A DNA stretch of 64,000 nt from Gigaspora margarita (Eukaryota > Glomeromycota > Glomeromycetes > Diversisporales > Gigasporaceae), in contig WTPW01000371.1 of the NCBI GenBank assembly GCA_009809945.1, positions 353,675 to 417,674 of the forward strand, read 5' to 3'. Shown here piece by piece: positions 22,909 through 34,787 of the stretch (position 1 is its first letter; every line of letters starts with the position of its first letter). The position numbers and the translations under genes are program-made. The notes beneath the pieces were generated by a model. The model ran no database searches and was not told where the DNA came from. It worked only from the letters and a program-made list of their open reading frames with translations.

Positions 22909-24422
22909 ATTTTCAAATGTTAGGTGGTCATCTATAAGTTGTATCAAGATCGTGAATGAGAAAATAAAAAACATGAAACCCTTACCATTTATATGTAAAT
23001 ATTAAATACATATTATCGCATGTTTTTATTAAATATTATATATAAGATATCGATCAAAAAATATAGCATATTTTTGTCTAGAGCAAAAGATCCTAAAAAG
23101 TTTTTGTAGAAATAGATTTGGAAAATAGCAAAAGGAAAAGTAAAACTATGACAAAAATACATCATTATTGTGGAATTGAAGTTTAAATTAATTAGTGAAA
23201 CTTTTTTTGCATGAAGACGAAAGACGAAATTCTGGAAAAGTCTAAATCTCTTGACAAGGTAAATCAGTTACATATTTTAATAGATAATGATAGCATAAAT
23301 TTTTAATTGTGCAATTAAATTTTAAATTAATATCGTCATAGCATCGGTTTGTTAAAACTACCATTTTCATAAAATTAGATAAACTGGCTATTTATAACTT
23401 TACTCTAAAAAATCAGTTCCCGGTAATATTCATTTATCAATTTCATATATATATATATATATATTTTAGTTTTACAAATTTTGCTAATTACAATAGTTTC
23501 GTAGCCTTTCGTCACTTTGAGATAATTAATGAAAGGCGAAACTAGGTTCGTATTTCATCAGCGTGAAACCTTCAGACATTTGCCTAGTTCATATCAACGG
23601 ATTGATTGAATAACTAAATTTAATCTAAACTTGTCATTATCAATCTGAATCTCTTATTTAATTTTTGTCCTGACGAATCATCTGGGTATTATAAATTTGA
23701 TTGTTTTTGTTTATTGGGGAGGATCTATTCTTTACTATTCTGAACTGTTCTAAGAAGAATTTATTGAATATGCATCAAAAGCATTAAATTATTATCAAAT
23801 TTATAATGTTATTCTAAACTAATGGGGCTCCAAAGTTAACAAATAAGTGCCGAATTTCGAAAATAAATAAGATTTTTTCAATAGCATTTTACTATGTTGT
23901 ATTATAAATCGGAAAAATAAAATGATTCTCAAATTTTAACTTTGAAACCCCCTAATATTCGAATTCGCTATTCTAAAATTCTAAACTAATATTCGTTATT
24001 CTAAAATTCTGAACTAATAATATTCAATTCATTATTCTAAAGTTCTATCCTATGTTTGATAAAGTAAAATGTTTTATTAAGTGTTATCGCTGTTTGGCAA
24101 AATGATGTTTCTTTGATCGAGCTCACACAATCACCTGATTGGATTGTGCGGTGTTGTTTTGAAAGTATATAGATATTATTTTGATGATATGGTTATAAGG
24201 AAGCCATAATTTATAAAAATATTTTATTTGCATTGAGTTTTATAAAGAAATCACTTCACAATCGCACAATCTAATTTTGCGTATGCTTATGCAATAACTT
24301 TGTATCATTGACTATACACTAGGAAAACAGAAAATGTTATGTGTTCGAAGCAGTCAATCATAATATAGACACGTGGGGCGAACATACAGCATGTGTCGAT
24401 CATTATGTCTGATCTAGAATTG
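22909..24422. other. Spacer between the BTB-TLDc copies
   Basis: AT-rich. A (TA)n-type run lies at about 23448-23465. Tandem-like blocks with ATTCTAAAATTCTAAACTAAT occur at about 23950-24040. No gene seen. Confidence 0.5.
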
Positions 24423-24546
24423 CTGGTGAAACTGGTGAAACTGGTGAAACTTGGTGAAACTTGGTGAAACTGGTGACTATGAAAAATTTGATTGGCTATT
24501 GAATGCAATAGCCAATCAGATTTTAGATAGTCACCAGTTTCACCAG
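24423..24546. repeat. Foldback with GTGAAACTG tandem repeats
   Basis: Five tandem GTGAAACT(T)GG units lead into GTGACTAT and GATTGGCTATT; these are mirrored by AATAGCCAATC, ATAGTCAC and CAGTTTCACCAG. The 124-bp palindrome lies 137 bases before the ATG of the second BTB-TLDc copy and is most likely a small MITE. No target duplication recognised. Confidence 0.6.
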
Positions 24547-24682
24547 CGTGATTTAGTTTCACCTGCAGCTCTAGTCTGATCACATGGATGGACAGACAGA
24601 ACAGATAAAAATCGGCTAATGATCTGAAAATGCAAGTCCTCCGCTTCGCTCCGAACAATTAATCAAAAACGATAAAAAAAAA

Positions 24683-26229
24683 ATGACATTAGAATTTTTT
24701 AAAAAGCTTTCAAATAATTACCTTGAACTTCTTGATGAAGAAGAAGATTTTAATGTAATTATTAATGTTGGCGAATCACCAAATGCTAAAATATTTCGGG
24801 CGCATTCAGCAATTTTAAAACATAGATCATTATATTTCCGTGATGAATTGGCAAACACTAATAGAGATAAAAGCAACATTAAAACGGTTAATCTAAAGAA
24901 TTTTACTATTCAGCAGTTTGAAATTATTATCAAGTAATTATATAGTATTCTTATTTATAATATTGCGAAGTTTAAAATATTTTAGAATGTTTAAAGTATT
25001 AATATTATTATAAATTTAATTTAAGGTATATCTATGGTGGAATAGTTTCATTAAAAGATTTTGATACTTCGTTTGTTTTTAACCTCATGATTATTACTTG
25101 TGAGTTTTTATTTGAAGAACTGGCCAAGCGTCTTGAAAATTATTTGATTGAGGTAAAGGCTTCATGGCTTCGATTACATTTTTCTGAAGTATTTCAAAAA
25201 AGCTTTCAAAATAATAAATTTCAAGAATTGCAAAATTGGTGCAATGATATTATAGTAAAGCATCCCGAAAAGATTTTTGAATCAGAAGATTTTACATCAA
25301 TTCAAGAAAATGCATTAATCTCACTTATTAAACGAGATGATTTGCAAATGGAAGAAGTAAAAATTTGGAATCATATTATTAAATGGGGAATTGCACAAAA
25401 TCCTGGAATTCCATCTGATCCTAAAAATTGGTCTAATGAAAATTTTTAACCATAAAGACTACGTTACAAAATTGTTTACCTTTTATCCGTTTTTTTCCAA
25501 ATATCTAGTGAAGATGTTATTGACTATTTACATCCATATCGACGAATGTTAGATGAAAATTTATGGGATGATATATTTAAAAAATTTCTATCTCCGAACA
25601 GACCAATATCAACAGTAATTCTTCCACCACGTGTAGTTTTTACACAAACATTACCGCCCAGAAAGACAGAGCCATTTTCAACGATCATTAATGAAGCGCA
25701 CGCGGCTGAAATTACTTCATGGATTGATAACAAGTCTGATGTGTACTCTGCTACAAATAATCCATATGGATTTAAATTGCTTCTTCGCGGAACCAGAGAT
25801 GGTTTTACTCCTGCTTCATTTTGGAATTTATGCGATAAACAAACAAATCTTGTTGTAGTTGTGAAGGTTAAAGATACTGACGAAATTCTGGGTGGGTATA
25901 ATCCAATTGGATGGGATAAAACGATTCCTGGACATTGTAATTGCAACGAAAGCTTTATCTTTTCATTGAAAAATGGTACTATTAAAAATTCTATTTTAAG
26001 TCGTGTGAAAACCCCGATATATGCAATTTGGTGCAGTTCTTATCATGGTCCAGCTTTCGGTGGTGGTATTATTGGGTGTGATCTAATAATTATCGATCGT
26101 GATAATTCATGTTGGAATTGCCAAGATGCATATGAAAAACGAATTAGAAATGTTAAATACAATTCTGCTGGGATGTCATATTTTTCAGTGGATGAATATG
26201 AAATATTTCAGCTCACTAAAAAGACTTAA
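24683..26229 (+). pseudogene. BTB-TLDc domain protein, copy 2, frameshifted
   Basis: Same structure as the copy 3.3 kb upstream. Exon 1 is 24683-24933, the intron 24934-25025, and exon 2 runs to TAA 26227-26229. The BTB domain reads DFNVIINVGE and FRAHSAILKHRSLYFRDEL. The middle carries LQNWCNDIIVKHPEKIFES and the TLDc domain has FKLLLRGTRDGF, DEILGGYNPIGW, FIFSLKNGT and FSVDEYEIFQL. The nonsense codon of copy 1 is absent here (AKRLE). Two opposite one-base changes in T-runs break it: one T missing at 25441-25446 (stop at 25447) and one extra T near 25491-25497. Frame is restored afterwards. Either two real compensating indels or two homopolymer read errors; with corrected reads it might be an intact gene. 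Confidence 0.87.
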
Positions 26230-28466
26230 ATTTGAAATGTTAGTGGTCATCTTTAAGTTATACCAAAATCACGAATAAAGCAAATGTTGACAAATAAAAA
26301 CATGTAATATTATTATTTAAATGCAATGATTACATATTATCACATAACAACGTTTAGATTAAACATTTTCTATTTGTATTGCTTTTTTTTTTTTTTTTTT
26401 TTTTTTTAATTTTNAAAAAAAAAAAAAAAATAAAATAGAAATAGACTATTTTTAAAAAAGATTTAGATAATAGTAAATAAATAAGTAAAAAATTATAACT
26501 ATAAAATAGATAATTATTATAAGGTTAAAGTTGAAATTACTAAATTTAAAATCTGTAATAGCTTATAGTTAGCTGAAACCTTTTTTGCGTGATTTGGCAA
26601 AACATAAAACTCATGAAACATCTAATCAGTTATATAATTAGAAATAAAATACCAATTTGATTATACAACTAATAAATTAATAAGCCGAGCATAAATATTA
26701 AAATTTATACCACAAAAACATCCATCAGCTTATTAAAATACTAAAATCTTTTTGTAAAATTAGATAAAACAGTTATTTAAAATTTTACTCTGTTCTTGAA
26801 TCTTTTTTCATCAATCTCTTTTAACATTCATCAGTTTGCAATCTCTGTTCTACTATTATTTTTCGTCAGTTTTGTCATTTCGTTAATTGAAGTTTATTTG
26901 ATGAAGAATGAAACTAAGCTTTGTTTTCATCAAAGAGGTACCTCTTATCAGTGTTTAATATTTATTTTATTGAATTGCTTTTTATCATAAAAAGATATTG
27001 ATAAAAAATCATAGTTTAATTAGCTTATTTTTTCTGGACCAAGGATTTTAGCAAAATAGCTTTGAGCAAAATAAATAAAAAATGGCATCTTTAAGTTACA
27101 AATAACAGAAGTTAAGGTAGAAATTACAAATTAAATTTTGTAATAATTTAAATTTTTAGGCAAAATCTTTTTGCGTAATAACAAAAGGCAAAACGCAAAA
27201 CTGGCAAAAAATAAGAGTGAAATAGTGGTGAGGCCAAAACTTCTTGATGAAAGAAATTAACTTAAACCCTGACAAAAATTATAATCATTAGCTAAAAAAA
27301 AAATCATCCCCTAAAAACATAAAAAGCTAGACTATAAGTTAGCAATCGTTTTTTATAATGTTAGATTTTATAGTTGTTAGACAAATACAAAAGCAGTTTA
27401 TTCACAAAACTAGACACCGAATATTTTAATTTAGGTGTTATTCTGGTTTCAACCATAAAATATCTAATAAATTAGGTATTTAAATAATATGTATTTTTTA
27501 ATTATGAAGCTGATAAATTAATAATAAAACGATAATATAAGTTAAATGAACATAAATTTTTAAGCTTACTAAGTGTATCAATTGCAAAATATTAAAATTT
27601 CTAGCGTCATCATACTAACAAACTTTACTAAAAATTTTTCGGTATTAGATTGGTTATGTTTTATTAATCAATTATGTTAAAAAGAGCTTACTTATACCAT
27701 GAATTCGTAAAAATAACCCTTTTTATTATTGCGCAGAAGGCTGTTCCATAGTTAAATCTTATTGGCCTGCGAAGTTTCTTAGGGTAATGATTAGAGTTGT
27801 TCTAAGGTTTCTTCTAAAGTACTATAAAATGGAGTAACTTGCGAAACTGGCACAGTAAAAAAAATTACATAGTAAATAAAAACTAAAATTAAGCTTACCA
27901 AGCTATAATAAAGGTCAAAATATTATTCAATTTAATTTATAATTATAATTTCTTCTTTTTATACTAAGTTAGCTATTTTGAGATTTTTATTCATATATGA
28001 TAAGTTTATTATTCGTATAATAAATTTTTTAAGGTTAATATAACAAATAAATTTTCATTTGAACATATACTGAATAATAAATTAAATTATTATATTTAAA
28101 TTTAGCAATTATAATAAAAATACTGGTAATTTTTATATTTGTTAGAATAAAAATTAATCGGTTTAATTTCTAAAATGCCACTTCTTTTTGTTTTTTTTTA
28201 AATACATAATGACAACATTAAAACATAGTAAAAACTGTAGCTTATGCTATAACTACTTAGATTGTAACGTTTTTACTACAACCTAAAATTAATTCTTTTG
28301 ATTATGATATTATTAATCTTTGCAAAACTATATATACGATTTGATTTAATAATTTCAGAATTTATTACAAACATTAATTTAAAATCTGTTTTATAAAGTT
28401 ATTTGAATTTATCATTAACTATTTCAAGTATTTATAAAGGCATCAAATTTCTAAGTGACAAAAAAA
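26230..28466. other. Gene-free AT-rich stretch with a T-run/N/A-run junction
   Basis: At 26382-26431 about 27 T, AATTTT, one N and about 17 A follow each other, which looks like a hairpin or an assembly join. A 64-codon hydrophobic open frame at 26796-26990 has no supporting features. Nothing else recognised. Confidence 0.5.
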
Positions 28467-28720
28467 TACCGTAAATTGCCGTATACAAGACACTCCCAGA
28501 TATAAGATCCCTATGTATTATACCTGGGCTACAACATGAGGTAAAGCTTTGGTAAAATGCAAAAGACCTGGTGTGTACAAACAGGAAAAAAACTAATAAA
28601 GTAGAATAAACCTCCCAATTATCAGACCCACACCCATACAAAAGACCCTCGGGTCTAATTATAGGTCTAAAATTGATAAAATGAATTAGACCCGGGTCTT
28701 GCATATGGCAGTTTACGGTA
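28467..28720. mobile_element. TA-flanked MITE with CCGTAAATTGCC ends
   Basis: TACCGTAAATTGCCGTATAC with AAGAC at the left is matched by GTCTTGCATATGGCAGTTTACGGTA at the right (254 bp). TA at both tips fits a Tc1/mariner-type target duplication. The minus-strand open frame 28704-28432 lies mainly inside it and is not a gene. Confidence 0.65.
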
Positions 28721-28726
28721 GTAGAA

Positions 28727-28843
28727 CCGATTACTTATAACTCTGGTCAAATTTGCTGGTCGTTTGGCTAAATCCAGAGCTTTCTATTCCGAAATTGATC
28801 AAACGATCTGCAACTTTGACCCGATTTATAAGTAATTTGTTTT
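28727..28843. mobile_element. Foldback MITE with GATTACTTATAA ends
   Basis: GATTACTTATAACTCTGGTC and onward (CGTTTGGCTAAAT) is matched in inverted form by ATTGATCAAACG and GACCCGATTTATAAGTAAT. The 115-bp element lies directly beside the TA-flanked MITE to its left. Non-coding. Confidence 0.6.
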
Positions 28844-31091
28844 ACTCTTTGATTATAACAGATTTGTTGAGTATTGCTTGTCATTGTACTTTCGCGCTTG
28901 AAAATTGCCAATTTGGGTGCTGAAGTTGCATTTTGCTGAAGTTAGCATGCGTTGGCGGTAATTTTGGGCAAGTGTAACTTTTATACTCAAATTGGCAACT
29001 AAGGATGTTAATCGGTCCTTTAGGATTGAATCCTAACCAGTCTTTAAAGAAATCACAGAAATTGAAGTAATTGCATTAAATGATTGATCGATGTTTATGC
29101 CATATCTTTTATTAATAGACCTTTTATTATATATACGGGTGATATTCGCTCTAATTTGTAGCCATGTTTGCCATGATATATTATATAGGGGGTACTATAT
29201 TATTCTGCATATCGGCGGATTTATGGAATTGAAATTGGGCCCTAAAAATAGTCCCCAAAATACGATTGTTTACAAAAATCTAGATATGCGCCAACCCATT
29301 AGATCTTAGAGATAAGGTAATTTGATTTGAAAATTATATGAAAATCAGGGTCTTGAAAAAAGGACCAATTCTGTAAATCCGCCGATATGGAAAATTTATA
29401 TTGAGCTAAATGAACATGATATAAAGCCAAAAATTGTACAAACTATTAGTTAAATCTAAAGTTTTTAAATAAAAAAAAAGTTTGCAAAATTCTATGCAGT
29501 AGTTTTTAAGCTAATTAAGGTTATACAACTTTGTGTAATGGTACACAGTATGAATTAGCGATTTTTTAAAAAAATTTTTTTATTAAGTAAACTAAGGTCA
29601 TTCAAAATTAATTAATTGGTTTTCATAACCCGATTGGGTCAAAATTTGGAAACTTCTAAAAAAAATTTTTTTATGTTTTAATACCAGGTGGAATTTAAAA
29701 AAAAAATTTTTTATAATTTCATAAAACTTTATATATGAAATTTAAAAAAAAAGCTGGCTGGCCAGTCTATTTAATCATAATATGAAAACCAAGTAATTAA
29801 ATTTGTATGGCTTAATGTGTTTATTATGTAAAGTTTGTTCAGTATTATAAATTATATAAAATTCTAAATTTTTAAAAATTTTAAAAAAATTTTAAATTAA
29901 ATATTATTATTAGGATGTTGTTAAATATTGCAGGTTGCTATATCACAGATTAATATAATTAATCAATTAGTTCACAGGATTTTGTATAACAAAAATGAAT
30001 GAAAATTTGAAAAATTACAAAAAAGATAAGATAGTCAACTCTTTCTATACCAGACCCTTGAGTCTGGCCAAAAATAAAAGTTTACTATAAAAAATTACTA
30101 TGTTTTCTAAAAAAACTATAGCTTTTTTTATACTGAACTATTAAGAAATTTTAAAATTTTGAGTTCATTATATCCAAAGTTCATTATAATGAGGTTTATA
30201 GTTGACTGTATCTTGAAATTTCATTAAATAAACTAGTCTTGGGCTTTTAATTAAAAGTTCTTAGCATTTAATTTTGTATATATATATGCCCTCTAACCCT
30301 AATCTTAATACTAGTTCAAACTATAATTTTAACTAATAATAATTATAATTTTTTAAAATATTAACTTGCAATATTACAATTTGTTAAATTTAACAAAATC
30401 CTATTATTAAATAATAAACTTAAATTATTAAATTTAAAATTAAAAAATTTCTAAAAGAATAACCATCAACTCTTTCTGATGATCTCTTATACCAAAATTT
30501 TCAAGAAGGCTGACCTATAAAAACTGTATATTTAATATATAAATTAGAAACTGTCTCTACTAAATAGTGGCTAGAACTCAAGGTTATCTATTGGAGAACT
30601 GATATACTACAAAAAAAAGGGACCTGGGATGTCTCTGAATGGACCTAATAGATAGTTCTCCCAGTTTGTGACTTTAGTACTATTGAGCAAAGAAGTAGCA
30701 AATTTAGACCCTAGAGTTTAGTTTTGAGATGTTATTATATACAGCATAACTCTTACAAACTCTTTTATATTTGGTACCTTTGCTTTTTTGTCCTTTTGCC
30801 CATTGGGTTTTTTCAAAATTTTTTACCAAAAAGTGGGAATTCTAGCTTATCCCTTCAAAAGTTCAGCAGTGTTTACTTTTTTCAAATTGGGAATGCATTT
30901 TTGGACTAGAACTAGCACTATTACAAGTAAGTTTGTAGCTATATTCAAATAAACAATAAATTATATATTGGAATCTAGAGGGATATAAAAATTTTTTCGT
31001 CTAATTTAATTCTTTTTTATATATATAATATTATGATAGGTTTAACCTCTGCAGTATTATATAATTTTTATTGTTAAGTGTCTAGATATAA
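28844..31091. other. Gene-free stretch
   Basis: Contains a weak hairpin (TTGCCAATTTGGGTG and CTCAAATTGGCAAC, about 28902-29003) and short open frames (29091-29309 and 30724-30909) without recognisable domains. No gene supported. Confidence 0.5.
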
Positions 31092-31505
31092 TATCATGCA
31101 AGACATCTATACTCAACAGTTATACAAGGTGTTTCAATTATTTAAATGGTTATAACTTTTTATCTAAGAAGTTTTAAAAAATCTGACTAGTAACTTTATA
31201 GAGCTATATTAGCTCTACATATATGCCAAATATCTTTTAAAATCTCACACTATAAAAAGCTTTAGCAATTTAAAAATTGAATTTAATATGTAAATTTATA
31301 AATTTACAAATTTATATATAAAATTTCAATTTTCAAAACTTTTATAGTAATGAGATTTTGAAAGATATTTGGCATATATGTAGAGCTGATATAGCTCTAT
31401 AAAGCTACTGGTCAGATTTTTTAAAACTTCTTAGATAAAAAGTTATAGCCATTTGAAAAATGAAACACCTTGTGTAATTGTTGAGTATAAATGTCTTGCA
31501 CTATA
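31092..31505. mobile_element. Long palindromic MITE with TGCAAGACAT ends
   Basis: The two halves of this 414-bp element are inverted copies almost throughout, with a short AT-rich centre near 31300. Paired blocks include CATGCAAGACATCTATACTC, CAAGGTGTTTCA, TTTTTATCTAAGAAG, AGAGCTATA.TAGCTCTAC and ATATGCCAAATATCTTT. TA is at both tips (TATCATGCA and TGCACTATA). The tips resemble those of the element at 39952-40351. Confidence 0.8.
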
Positions 31506-31980
31506 GCACCTTTATTTTTATTTTTCTTTGCTTTTTCTTTGGTTTTTTGTTATTTTATTCTTTTTTATTCTGGATGTATTTTGTGGTTTTTTGTTGGTAT
31601 TCATTTAGGTAGTTGTGTTTTGCTCCTTTAATTTTTTTTTTTTATTCTTTTTTATGAGAAGCTCAGAGAAGAAGTTTTTAAAAAAGCAGATTATAAAGAG
31701 ATAGCTGAGTACCTGTATTTGTTCTCAAAATTATATGTATTGGATTTTATATGACTTGGAGACTAACAAATATCAGAGCAACAACTATATCTGGGCACTA
31801 GTGGAGCTGCCAGGTATTAGTCTGTATTATCATTAGAATATAGTTTATATAATTGCTAGTATTATATAAAACTTCTAATAAAGTAGCACATGGTTGTAAA
31901 GTGAAAAAAATTTCTAAATTACAGTCATCAGAAAATTTTATATATAGATATTGATCGATATATAACACTTAATCATTTTA

Positions 31981-32279
31981 TACTGTATATTCCCAAAAAT
32001 AAGCAACCTTTTTTGGGCCAAAAATTACACAAAAAAGCGGGGAGTTGCTTATTTTCGAATTGTTAGATCTAATAAAAAGTTGTCCAAATGATGTGAAATT
32101 TTTATTATAAGTGTATTTTTGTGTCCTGAACAAGTTTACTCAATGGCACTTTTGAGGTTTACTTAGTAAAATTTGGACTTTTATATGTAGCAACTGTTAA
32201 CGCGTTTTTTTAAATTTTTGAAAACAATCAGGAGGGTTGCTTATTTTCAGAGTAGCTTATTTTCAGGAATCTACAGTAT
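31981..32279. mobile_element. MITE with ACTGTATATTCCC ends
   Basis: ATACTGTATATTCCCAAAAA (then TAAGCAACC) is matched at the right by GGTTGCTTATTTTC and GGAATCTACAGTAT. Within the right end the TAGCTTATTTTCAG unit is duplicated. A TA target duplication is possible. It appears to interrupt a stretch of TATCGATATATATC-type repeats (31940-31980 and 32280-32440), so it inserted into older repeat DNA. Confidence 0.6.
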
Positions 32280-32459
32280 CAATTATAAAATATTGTTATA
32301 TATCGATTAATTGGATAAAAATTGATATATATCTAAATCAATATATATCATTTTTTATATTAAATCGTTATATATCTATAAATCGATTATAATTGGAATT
32401 ATTTGAAATGATATATAACGATTAACAGATTTTTAATGATTACATAATGTTTTGACCAT

Positions 32460-33900
32460 CACTGGGTAAAAAAAAAAAAAGTAAAATTCCAAAAAAGTAG
32501 GCTAAAAAAAAAGACAAAGACAAAACAAAAATAATAAAAACTTAAAAAAAAAAACTTTAAAAAAAAAAAAAAGTGGTTTGTACTATTTTTACTTCTTCCT
32601 CTCTTTTTTTCTTTCTTTTTTCTTTTTTTTTTCCTCTTTTTTTTTTTTTCTCCTCTTCCTTTTTTTCTCTCTCCCTTTTCTTTTCTCTTCTTTTTTTTTT
32701 TTTTTTAATATTTCGAATTGTTTCGAAATATTTTAAAAATAGAAAATTAAGCTAGATCAGTAGATCTGTACCCTAGATCATACTACAAACGTGTTTGACT
32801 AATATTTTCAAATTGTTTCAAAATGTTTTGATAATCATAGTACAAGATCAGATTAGATCTTTGTTTATTTTTTTTTGCTTATAATTTAGATCTTCTATTA
32901 ATTCTACATTGTTTTTTCATTTCGTTTTCATTTTGATATTTTTTGGTTCATTTCATTTCATTTAGTTTTGTTTAGTTTCGTTTGTTTTTTCATTTTTTTT
33001 TTTTATTATTATTTAATTTTTTCATTTATTTCTACAACAAACACCAACCCTAACTTTTGGAAATCTAACAATCTTTTGAAACTATGCACAAGCCAACTCA
33101 GCCTTCTGAAACTTTGCAAGAATACATAATTGCTTTCTCTAGCAATTTGCAAATTTCCAAGAATGCCTCTTTAAAGAAATAAAGGTTTAGTTAGTGCTTT
33201 ATTTATTTTTTTCGTTTGATGTTATTGTTTTTTTTGTTTTTGTTTTTGTTTTTTTTATTGTCTTTTTTAATATTCTGGCCATTTGTAAGGAAAATAATAT
33301 AGGTTTTTTGATACTTTGCAAGCAAACCCAAACTTTTCCGCAACTTTGCAAAAATATATACAACTTGATTTTAGCAATTTCTATTATGAACTCTATATCA
33401 GAGAAATGGAGATTTGGGGTTTTATTTTTTTTATTCAGTTTGCTTACATTTCATTTTTTTTTTGTTTGTTTTTTTTTTACTTATTTCTTTAATTTTTATT
33501 TTTTTATTATTCTAGTACATTGCGAAAACCTTCAACGATTTCTAAATTGCAAGAAACGAACTCTTATTTCAGAGAAATAGAGATTTGGGGCTTTGTTTTT
33601 TTATTTAGTTTGCTTACATTTTTGTTTTTTGTTTGTCTTTTTTTTTACTTATTTTTTTTAATTTTATTTTATTTATTCCTAACTTTTTTCGAAACTTTGC
33701 AAGAAAACAATCTGACTTTTCTGGTATTTTACCAACTTTAACTTCTCTGGCACTTTGCAAGAAGTAGTGAATATGAGTGAATATAATAGTAGATGCAATA
33801 AAGTGCAAAAGTAGTTGAAAATTATTACTATTTTTTCATTTTTGTTTTTTTTTGTTATTTTTTCAGGGGTTTTTTTGGTTTTTTATTTTTTTTATAATAA
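32460..33900 (+). repeat. T-rich region with tandem exon-like units
   Basis: Long T/C and T/G tracts alternate with less biased segments. Three to four units of about 180-200 bp share an ACTTTGCAAGAA-like block, then TCAGAGAAATGGAGATTTGG, then GTTTGCTTACATTT and a T-run (about 33060, 33330, 33520 and 33690). The non-T segments can be read as short peptides such as SATLQKYIQLDFSNFYYELY. They could be decayed duplicated exons or just a satellite with T-rich spacers. No complete gene. Confidence 0.45.
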
Positions 33901-34391
33901 TATATAATAAAAATATGTAATATAATATAATATATAATAATAATAAATAAATAAAAAATTTTATATTAAATTGCAAAAACTTGCAAATATTGATTAAATA
34001 TGTATATTTAATTTAAAATATAATATATAATAAAAAAAAATTTATAATAAATTGTGAACCTTGTGAAACATGTAAAAACATTTAAAAATTTGCAAAAAGC
34101 ATGATTATATGAATATAATAATTATTAATTGCAGAATTGATATCATATTAAATATATATCGATTACTATCTTTATCGATAATAATCGACAGGTGTGTTGA
34201 TTATTGATATATATCTTACCGGTTAGTTATTGATATATATCTATATATAAAATTGGCTGATAGTAATTATTATTATTATTTAGTAATTTTATAAATATTT
34301 TTTTTAAAAATTCAATATTTTTTAAATATATATAATTTTTTATACTGAACAAATTTTACTTCGGCCAAACCAATTTGATTCTTAGTTTAGC
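33901..34391. other. AT-rich stretch with TATCGATATATATC repeats
   Basis: Repeats of the ATTGATATATATC type at 34140-34250 resemble those at 31940-32440. No gene seen. Confidence 0.45.
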
Positions 34392-34395
34392 TTAA

Positions 34396-34783
34396 GGGTA
34401 GAGTGTATGTCAATCATTTTCAATAATAGTAAAATTTTTGTATTATGTATCACAGCATAAAAAAGTTACTACTATAGTTAAATAAAATGAATTTTGTTTA
34501 CATCAAAAAAAACATATTTACGATATTTTCAATATCTGTATTTTCATTTCAAAGCAAAGAATTTAATATTTTATATTTAATTTTTTAAAAAAACATGCTA
34601 AGAAGTTGGTCATAGTTACGGGTGTTAGACTTATTTTGCGGGTGTTAAAACAAGTTAATACCAGTTTTTGATAGTAAATAAAATATCTAGAATATTCGAT
34701 ACATATTAGTATTAGCTATTTTGTGTTACCAATGATCATAACAATAATTTTCATAGTAAAAATGACGTCATTACACTCTACCC
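34396..34783. mobile_element. TTAA-flanked MITE with GGGTAGAGTGTA ends
   Basis: GGGTAGAGTGTATGTCAATC(ATTTT) is matched by AAAATGACGTCATTACACTC-TACCC, and TTAA lies on both outer sides (34392-34395 and 34784-34787). This is the piggyBac-type signature. 388 bp, no coding capacity. Ends resemble those of the elements at 45036-45397 and 55947-57199. Confidence 0.8.
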
Positions 34784-34787
34784 TTAA

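Noticed and set aside
24305..24658. 117-codon minus-strand open frame before BTB-TLDc copy 2
   Set aside because: Its only structure (TSFTSFTSF) comes from the GTGAAACTG foldback; no domain or conserved start.
25441..25497. Programmed ribosomal frameshifting in BTB-TLDc copy 2
   Set aside because: No slippery heptamer or downstream structure, an immediate stop follows, and opposite T-run errors or indels are simpler.
28432..28704. 90-codon minus-strand frame
   Set aside because: Coincides with a TA-flanked MITE and its terminal repeat.
32573..32755. Ser/Phe/Leu-rich 60-codon frame
   Set aside because: Lies in a poly-T/C tract with no sequence complexity.
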